This document shows, in pieces, positions 58,141 to 64,000 of a DNA stretch of 64,000 bases. Position 1 is the first letter of the stretch. Every line of letters starts with the position of its first letter. The translations under genes and the position numbers were made by a program. The DNA is taken from NCBI GenBank assembly GCA_021234155.1, contig JAJEKV010000777.1:1-64000 (forward strand). Reading direction: 5' to 3'. A model generated the notes under the pieces. The model saw nothing but the letters and a program-made list of their open reading frames with translations, had not been told where the DNA came from and did not search any database. This DNA comes from Isoetes taiwanensis. Its lineage: Eukaryota; Streptophyta; Lycopodiopsida; Isoetales; Isoetaceae.

Positions 58141-58899
58141 GCAAATTTCGGCTTGGTGCATTTGGACCATGCAACCTTGACCACAACATGCTCCTCAGTC
58201 CCACCCCAAATAAAATTACGGACAATAGTAACAATCACCTAAAATTTTGACAGAGAAGCCGGAAGGGCAGAGGCCATATAGACATGGGAATTACTTAAAA
58301 CATGCTTAGCAACCGTTATTCGCGCTGGCAGAGAGAGCTTAGCAGTATTCCACCAAAATAAATGCTTACGCAACCCTTCTATGATAATATCCCAAGCATC
58401 AGAGGTAGAAATATGAATGCTCACAGGAATACCAAGAAGTTTAGTAGCCATCCCATGAGGAAGCACCTTCCAAGGAAACTCCGCAACACAAGGAGGCACA
58501 ACCCCATCGAGCGTCCATAATGCAGAACACTTTGGCCAACCAACAAGAACTCCAGATGCCAAAGAGAAAGTATCAAGAAGAAGCTTTGCATTCTGAAGAT
58601 TGTCCGTATCGGCAACAAGAAAGAGGAACGTGTCATCAGCATACTGGTTACAAATCTCCTGTGAACCATCCTCCATACTCAACCCCTGCACTATCCCATC
58701 CTGCACGGCCTTAGCAAATAGCTGTGAGAGGACCTCAGCTACTATTGTGAACAAAAGTGGAGCTAATGGGCATCCTTGGCGGACACCTCACCCAACTGAA
58801 AAAACAGTGGAGGGTTCCCCCTGAAATAACACAGTAGACCGTGCCGAGATATGGAGCTTCATAACATCACTGGTGAACTGCTGACCAAAGCCCAATGTT
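58141..58899 (-). pseudogene. LINE reverse transcriptase fragment (inverted segment)
   Basis: On - it reads LTLGFGQQFTSDV, then GVRQGCPLAPLLFTIVAEVL, NQYADDTFLFL (YADD active site at 58632-58643), LLDTFSLASGVLVGWPKC, and FIWGGTEEH. These are the RT palm and thumb landmarks of plant L1 elements. Stops occur near 58790 and 58238. The upstream endonuclease and ORF1 are absent. Confidence 0.85.
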
Positions 58900-60191
58900 A
58901 AGAGGCTTTTTTCCAAAAATTTCCAATGTACACTTCCATTTGCAGAGTAAAATTCTAATTTCTAAATTCATTTGGAGGATCCTCAAGGATATGGGTGACT
59001 CACCTGGAGTGCGGTTGGTGAGGCAGTCACTTGCACATTGTGTTCCTTTTGGGAAAGCTTCATTAAAACCGCTTCTTCCTTGGAGTCTCTTTTATCAGCT
59101 ATGCCCTTTTCCTAATGCCTCTCCTTTTCTGAAAGGCTTGCTGGAGTCTTGGGAGACAATACGGACCTTATTTCATATTGATCTTGTTGCATGTCATCAG
59201 TTGAGTGCCCCTTGTTGGTGGATACCTGTGGAAAATAATCTTCCACTTTGTGCCTCGGTTCATCCATTAACTCAACGGCGCTGGAGGTTAGCAGGAATCT
59301 TGACAGTTGCGGCATGGTATAATTCTGGCCAGTTAGCGACATGGCAAATCTTTCAAACCAAATTCTCATTGTCTCGATGGGACAGACCTATTTTGCAAAA
59401 GATTGGTAGTACTCTGCCATTGGTTGCTCCAGAGGATATTGAAGGGTGCATGTGGGTTTCCCACCAGAGTGTTCATGAGCATAGGCTTGTGAACTCTATG
59501 TATAGGCTGCTTGTCAATAGTGATATCCTTCCGCCATCCACTAGGTGGTCCCTTCAGCTTTCACCTCCTAATTGGAGACGTATGTGGACTTGGGCTTGGG
59601 ATAAACTACTCCATCCTAAGGTGGCGGTGCTTTGGTGGCAGATTCTTCACAGATGCCCTCATGTGAACGTGCTTGTCCACAGATTTGATCCTCGAGTGTC
59701 AGCACTCTGCCCACTGTGCAAGCAAAGGGACGAGACCATTGAGCATTGTTTCTTTTTATGTGTTCATCTCCAGCCTGTTTGGTCTTGGCTGCTCTCTCTT
59801 TTTCATGTGACATTGACAAGTCCGCAAGTGCTTCTGGCTATTTATCCGGATGCTTGGAATAAGTTGCGGAGCCAAGCATTTCATTTAGCATCAGGATAGT
59901 TGTTGTGGTCAATCTGGAAGCGCAGAAGACTGTGTATCTTTCAGGGTTTGGATATTCCTCCTGCAGTTGTCCTCCAGGACGCACAAGCTAGAATCGCTAA
60001 GGCATACCATTGTTCTTCGCTTGCTCCTACCAAGCAACAGTTGATATTTGAGTCTTATTTGAGTGTGCTGTCTTATGCATAGGCTGGTGGTTCTACTCAG
60101 TGGATCATGATTATCCTCTGAGACTTTATTCCTGCCTCTGCATTTGTATTTTGCTTTTGGCTTGGAGTTTCAATAAAGTTCATCGTTCTTC
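58900..60191 (+). pseudogene. LINE C-terminal region with RT zinc-binding domain
   Basis: A 1005-base open frame on + reads WRRMWTWAWDKLLHPKVAVL, WWQILHRCPHVNV, CPLCKQRDETIEHCFFLCVH, then VWSWLLSLF. This is the zf-RVT domain (CxxC...HxxxxC) that ends plant L1 ORF2. One stop at 59897 separates LLWSIWKRRRLCIFQGLDIP, the usual last helix. The 3-prime UTR and poly(A) follow. Confidence 0.85.
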
Positions 60192-60200
60192 AAAAAAAAA

Positions 60201-60773
60201 AGAAGTGCTATCCTTCGTTTTATAAACTGCTTGTCAAAGTCTAACCAGACAATAGTAGAGGTCAACTGTGGTGGAAACATCGCAAGAGAGGATTTGCTTA
60301 TGGGTAGAGAAGTTTTGGTATTCACAGAGTCAGTGGCTCAAAAGACGGCAATTGAGGCTATTGTCAGCATTTTTTCAGGACTAAGTTTGTTTCAGATATT
60401 TGCACCAGTCCGTTCAACACATTTGCATAGCCAATTGTTGCAAAGGGAATCTTCAAAGTCCAAAGGGGATGAACATCTTGAAGTTTTATCATCTCACTCT
60501 GCATCCACATCATCAAGTTCTTTTGGATCTAGAAATAGTATAGAAAGCTCTTTCAATGAAAAACTTGAGGAAATTCCAACTACTGAACAAGAAATTCCAA
60601 CAACTGAACAAGAAGATCATGAAGTGCAGGAAAACACTCCAATAGCTGGACAAGAGTTGGAAGGAGATGGCATGGGTACATCATTGCAAGATCCAAACTA
60701 TGAATCTGGTCAAGTATTGGTGGCATCTCATGATCCTAATCCAAGTGAAAACCAGGAGCAGAGAGAAAGATGA
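60201..60773 (+). pseudogene. 3-prime part of the LINE-interrupted ORF
   Basis: Resumes in frame at the duplicated target site and stays open for 190 codons: IVEVNCGGNIAREDLLMGRE, then an apolar segment, then Ser-rich and Glu-rich stretches (ASTSSSSFGSRNS, EEIPTTEQEIPTTEQ with a tandem six-residue repeat). It ends at TGA 60771. The low-complexity acidic tail is typical of a disordered linker, and would fit the region before the FCP1-like domain that begins 450 bases later. Confidence 0.5.
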
Positions 60774-61216
60774 CGAAAGGGCAAATTGGTACAAACCTCA
60801 GGTGATAATCTATCACATCTTTTAATCAATTCAAAGTTTGAGAGGTCTTCTGGGCCTAGTGAGTGGAAAGTTGTTAGAGAGATAGCAAAAAAATGGAAAA
60901 TCAATAAGTATGGATCCAACTTAGGCTATGATGCATGAAATTGAAATAGTTACATCATGCATATGTTGGAAGTTATGTAAACTAATGAATGCTATTTCTT
61001 ATTCATAGGAATATGATCTCTGCTGCAAGTTCTATGGAGACAAATTTTCAATATATGACTTTAAATTGTTGAGATCCTATCTACTATCATAACTTTCCAT
61101 AAGTTTAATGTATTATTATGATGTTTGAGATATAAATAATGATGCATATAAATAATGTATTGTATCACGAGTTAGGGTTATAGCATTGGAATTTATTTTA
61201 ATATTATCATAGTTTT

Positions 61217-61936
61217 ATGCATTTAATATTTCATAGAAGTTGCACTAATGGCTTTTTGTTCATAGATGTTGAAGGTGTCCCTGAAACATATTCATTTCTT
61301 ACAAGAAGGCTTATTATACTTGACATGAATGGAGTCCTTCTAAAATGTGAGCATCAAGAGTATAACAAGTATAAGATAATAATTAGGCCAAATTGCACGG
61401 AATCTATAAATGAACTTTTGAAGTTTGCTGAAGTTGGAATTTGGACCACAATGTCGGACACTGCCCTCATGATTTGTTTGAAACAAATTGTCCAAAATGA
61501 TGATGTTTTCAAATTTTTATGGACTCAGCATAAGTGCACAAACTTGGGCTACAATAAGCTCTCTCATAAAAAGCCATTCCTTATTAAAGACCTCAGAAAG
61601 GTATGGAGAAGGTATCCAGAGTACAATGCTCATAATACTATAATGGTTGATGATGATTGCAGAAAATCTTTTAGAAATCCAGAATATGTGGTGTTGCATC
61701 CTTATATATATTCTGGAGATGAATCGGACATGTTTCTTATGGATATATTGTTACCATATTTACAAGAAGCATGTACATCCACAGATACACAAGAATACTT
61801 ACGTTGTAACATCAAAGATGAAGCTTGCCAGAGCAATCCAATGAAATTCAAAGATGTCTGGACCATATCTCTGAGGTTTGGCAACCTAGAGAAAGGGTTG
61901 GTTCGGCTCCAGGATCCGAAACAAATACTACTATAA
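61217..61936 (+). CDS. FCP1/NIF-like HAD phosphatase domain
   Basis: A 239-codon open frame. ATG at 61217 is one possible start; two ATAG acceptors (61236, 61265) suggest it is really a 3-prime exon. HAD landmarks appear in order: RLIILDMNGVLL (nucleophile D36 kept, but the usual second Asp of DxD is Asn38), IWTTMSD (motif II, IWT), FLIKDLRKVW (motif III Lys) and MVDDDCRKSFRNP (motif IV acidic pair), followed by VVLHPY. FCP1-like enzymes dephosphorylate the Pol II CTD and other phosphoproteins. The DxN form occurs in some plant FCP1-like proteins, to my recollection, and its activity is uncertain. The domain is intact, but whether the gene is complete depends on the LINE-split ORF upstream. 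Confidence 0.7.
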   Translation: MHLIFHRSCTNGFLFIDVEGVPETYSFLTRRLIILDMNGVLLKCEHQEYNKYKIIIRPNCTESINELLKFAEVGIWTTMSDTALMICLKQIVQNDDVFKFLWTQHKCTNLGYNKLSHKKPFLIKDLRKVWRRYPEYNAHNTIMVDDDCRKSFRNPEYVVLHPYIYSGDESDMFLMDILLPYLQEACTSTDTQEYLRCNIKDEACQSNPMKFKDVWTISLRFGNLEKGLVRLQDPKQILL

Positions 61937-63590
61937 CTGCCAGCATGGAATGGGACGACAGCAAAGGAAGTAATTATCCTATCTTGTAAATGGTCCACCA
62001 AAATTGGGACAACCTACTCGCCATTATAGAACAAGTGCCGAAGCTCGAATGCAAAATGCTTCTTTGAAAAAAGATTTGAGAAAATGAAAACATGTTTGAT
62101 GGATCCATATGTACTTTATCTTTCATGTGTAACTTCAGTGTTTCTAGATATAATTGAATGAGATACTTCACATACATGCTATCATATATATTTAAGTTGT
62201 AATTGAAATCATATCCGTACAATGGTTATAATCAATGTACCATATCTGTTCAGTATTTGTTAAAAGATACTGGAAACCTTAGAAAGAAAATTTGAGCATA
62301 TAAAAATATTTGTTTTTAGAATGGATTTATGTGTGCTATTAGTATAACTTCATACAATGTTGGATGTTGTTAAATATAATACATGTATTAAAATCCTATT
62401 TGCAGAATGCTCAGTCTTATACAAATTTTATTGTGTACTATTATTTTTTCTTGTGTACTATTAGTATAACTTCATATCATGTTGAAAGTTTCTAAATATA
62501 TTATATGTATTGAAACCCTATTTGCATAATGCTCAGTCTTATGCAAGTGTATTTTACTTTATTAAAAACGAATAGTATATATGGATTCTTTGCAGAATGC
62601 TCAGTCTTATACAAATTTTTTCGTGTACTATTCTATTCTTTTCTTGTGTACTATTAGTATAACTTCATACCATATTGAATGTTTCTAAATATATTATATG
62701 TATTGAAACCCTATCAATCAATCTCGTTAATTTGGGATTTTCAGGTTTGGCCGAAAACGTTTTTGGAATTTTTTTAGCATGATTTCCTAAGATTTCAGGG
62801 TCTTTAGACGTCGGAAAAGATTCCGGTAATCCAAAAATTGCAGAAAATTAATTCGTTATGATTTTTGGGGCTTTGGGATTTCGTGGCTTGGGTATCCATC
62901 CCCAACATTTCTTTTCCTGCTTATCGGCATGGTTGCCACGGTTGTGGTTGCCACGGTTGTTTTGCATAGCTGTAGCAAATCAAAATTTTATTCTTTTTTT
63001 TCAAAACATTCCGGCCCGATAATGGCATCGAGATGCATTGCACAGAGATAGCTCATCCAAAATCCGTGATGTATGCAGATGCAGGGTTTTTGTTTGAAGC
63101 GATGTAACTCTGTATGTTTTATTTCTAAGTATTGCAGGGGTTTGGTGGTTCGATTTTGTTTTTAATCTTGATCTTCTTCCTCAGGGTATATGCATTGGGA
63201 TTTGCTGCATCAAGAAACCCTAAGGTGAGCATTTATTCCTTATCTTCACATACATATTCTTATATTTGTGAACCTTAGCTTAGGAAAATCTGTACTTGCT
63301 TGCTTTGTATAGCCTAGAAGTGCAATCCCATTAAGCTTTTGAATCTACTGCAGATTCTAGCAGCTAAAATATTTGGGCACCATTGCACGCTTCATCTACG
63401 GGGAATAAGATACAAAGCTCTTTGTGAATTATAATCTGCTGTAATGTGCATCATTGATGCATAGTGAAAGCATTAAAAAAGCAAAAATTTAGCATGAGCA
63501 AAAAATCATGGGATACTTGCAGATGTGTCCTATAGCATGGTCTCTTAAGTGCACATTGACCATGTCATTCGTCGGTTTGCAAATTGAAGT
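61937..63590. other. 3-prime flank and AT-rich non-coding stretch
   Basis: No ORF of note. Holds the three-copy tandem repeat at 62331-62720, a doubled GGTTGCCACGGTTGT unit near 62931-62960 and the presumed 5-prime flank of the PPR sequence. Confidence 0.45.
62331..62720. repeat. Three-copy AT-rich tandem repeat, unit about 122-190 bp
   Basis: Copies start at 62331, 62453 and 62646 with GTGTNCTATTAGTATAACTT, then TTCTAAATATATTATATGTA-like and AATGCTCAGTCTTAT stretches. The middle copy carries about 70 extra bases; the third is truncated. Confidence 0.8.
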
Positions 63591-63593
63591 GTG

Positions 63594-64000
63594 ATTGAAG
63601 CAAATCAGGCATTCAATGAGGTCTCAGAACCAAGTTTGTATATGTGGTATGCACTCATTGAAGGCTGTGCTACGCTCTTTCAAGAGGCTATGACCATTAG
63701 TTTGTACCATAATCTGCAACAAAAGGGCTCAAATCCAGACAAGTACACATTTTTTAGTATCTTGAAAGCCTTCAGTAGCACAAATGCTTTAGAACTTGGT
63801 AGAATTATTAATGGGCCTTGATCATTTACACGTTGACAAGATGTTATTTATCCCAGACTGCAATGATTTCAGGGTATGCCCAGAATGGCCTGGGGCATCT
63901 TGCTGATTGTTTTGAAGGGATGCAGAACAATTGCATAAAGCCTAACAAAGCTACTTTTTGGGGTTTATTGAAGGTATGCAGCAATTTATCTGCCATTGAG
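63594..64000 (+). pseudogene. PPR protein, partial and frameshifted, runs off the window
   Basis: The first frame reads LYMWYALIEG, ISLYHNLQQKGSNPDKYTFF, then SILKAFSSTNALELGR, a full PPR unit followed by the start of the next. A different frame near 63866 reads AMISGYAQNGLGHLADCFEG, then MQNNCIKPNKATFWGLLKVC, SNLSAIE. Both match the PLS-type plant PPR pattern. The break lies around 63815-63860, and part of the repeat between them is missing. Such proteins guide RNA editing and processing in organelles. With the frame break it is probably a pseudogene, unless an intron or an error explains it. Confidence 0.65.

Larger units (their letters stand above)
58141..60200. mobile_element. 5-prime-truncated L1-type LINE with internal inversion
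   Basis: The left 0.76 kb carries reverse transcriptase on -, the right 1.3 kb carries the C-terminal region on + and ends with AATAAA (60172-60177) and a poly(A) tail (60192-60200). The RT segment ends (on -) at KCTKPKFAE, and the + segment resumes close to the sequence expected next (ISKFIWRILKD). This is therefore one LINE whose 5-prime part is flipped, the classic twin-priming product. Flanking AGAAGGGCTATTC and AGAAGTGCTATCC, both followed by TTC, are a diverged target duplication of about 16 bases. Confidence 0.85.

Overview
This is nuclear DNA of a land plant with a large, repeat-dominated genome. Spliced GT-AG genes, a GH17-X8 beta-1,3-glucanase, PPR-type coding sequence, an FCP1-like HAD domain and plant-type Copia, Helitron, LINE and terminal-inverted-repeat elements all point that way. 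The very low gene density and the style of the PPR fragments would suit a fern or a gymnosperm, but the sequence alone does not settle the lineage. Only one gene is complete beyond reasonable doubt: the glucanase at 32.8-34.7 kb on +. A small MGN-starting ORF at 18.2-18.5 kb on - is a candidate second gene. The FCP1-like locus (57.9-61.9 kb) and the PPR gene running off the right edge are damaged or partial.

Layout. 0-3.9 kb: nothing recognised. 3.9-5.8 kb: relic of an unclassified transposase. 6-12 kb: no gene, but four clusters of a GC-rich palindromic motif with about 60-bp internal spacing. 13.8-17.4 kb (-): decayed Helitron with HUH Rep and Walker A helicase pieces, cut by a roughly 1.1 kb poly(A)-ended insertion and bordered by a PPR fragment. 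22-28.7 kb: strongly T-rich block made of two related terminal-inverted-repeat elements abutting head to tail, with small palindrome arrays inside. 29.9-32.1 kb: degenerate GGAATCAC array and a long-range inverted repeat around a GC-rich unique core. 32.8-34.7 kb: GH17-X8 gene. 39.5-44.0 kb: Ty1/Copia element with both LTRs, PBS, PPT and 5-bp target duplication, but broken ORFs.

44.0-53.5 kb holds the most striking object: a 9.48 kb DNA transposon with 22-bp inverted termini and a candidate 4-bp target duplication (CAGT). It carries two convergent, spliced genes: a DDE-type transposase on + and a gene on - encoding a Cys-rich segment and a Ulp1-type cysteine protease. In each gene an intron contains a long (CCA)n tract in the sense orientation followed by a short complementary TGG stretch, so the element has mirror-image low-complexity tracts.

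53.9-64 kb: an LTR fragment with PBS, a possible decayed acidic-protein gene, three perfect or near-perfect palindromes of one family, an ORF split in frame by an internally inverted (twin-priming type) LINE, the FCP1-like domain, a tandem repeat and the PPR fragment. The genes do not form a shared pathway; the dominant story is nested transposon insertion and decay around one conserved cell-wall gene.
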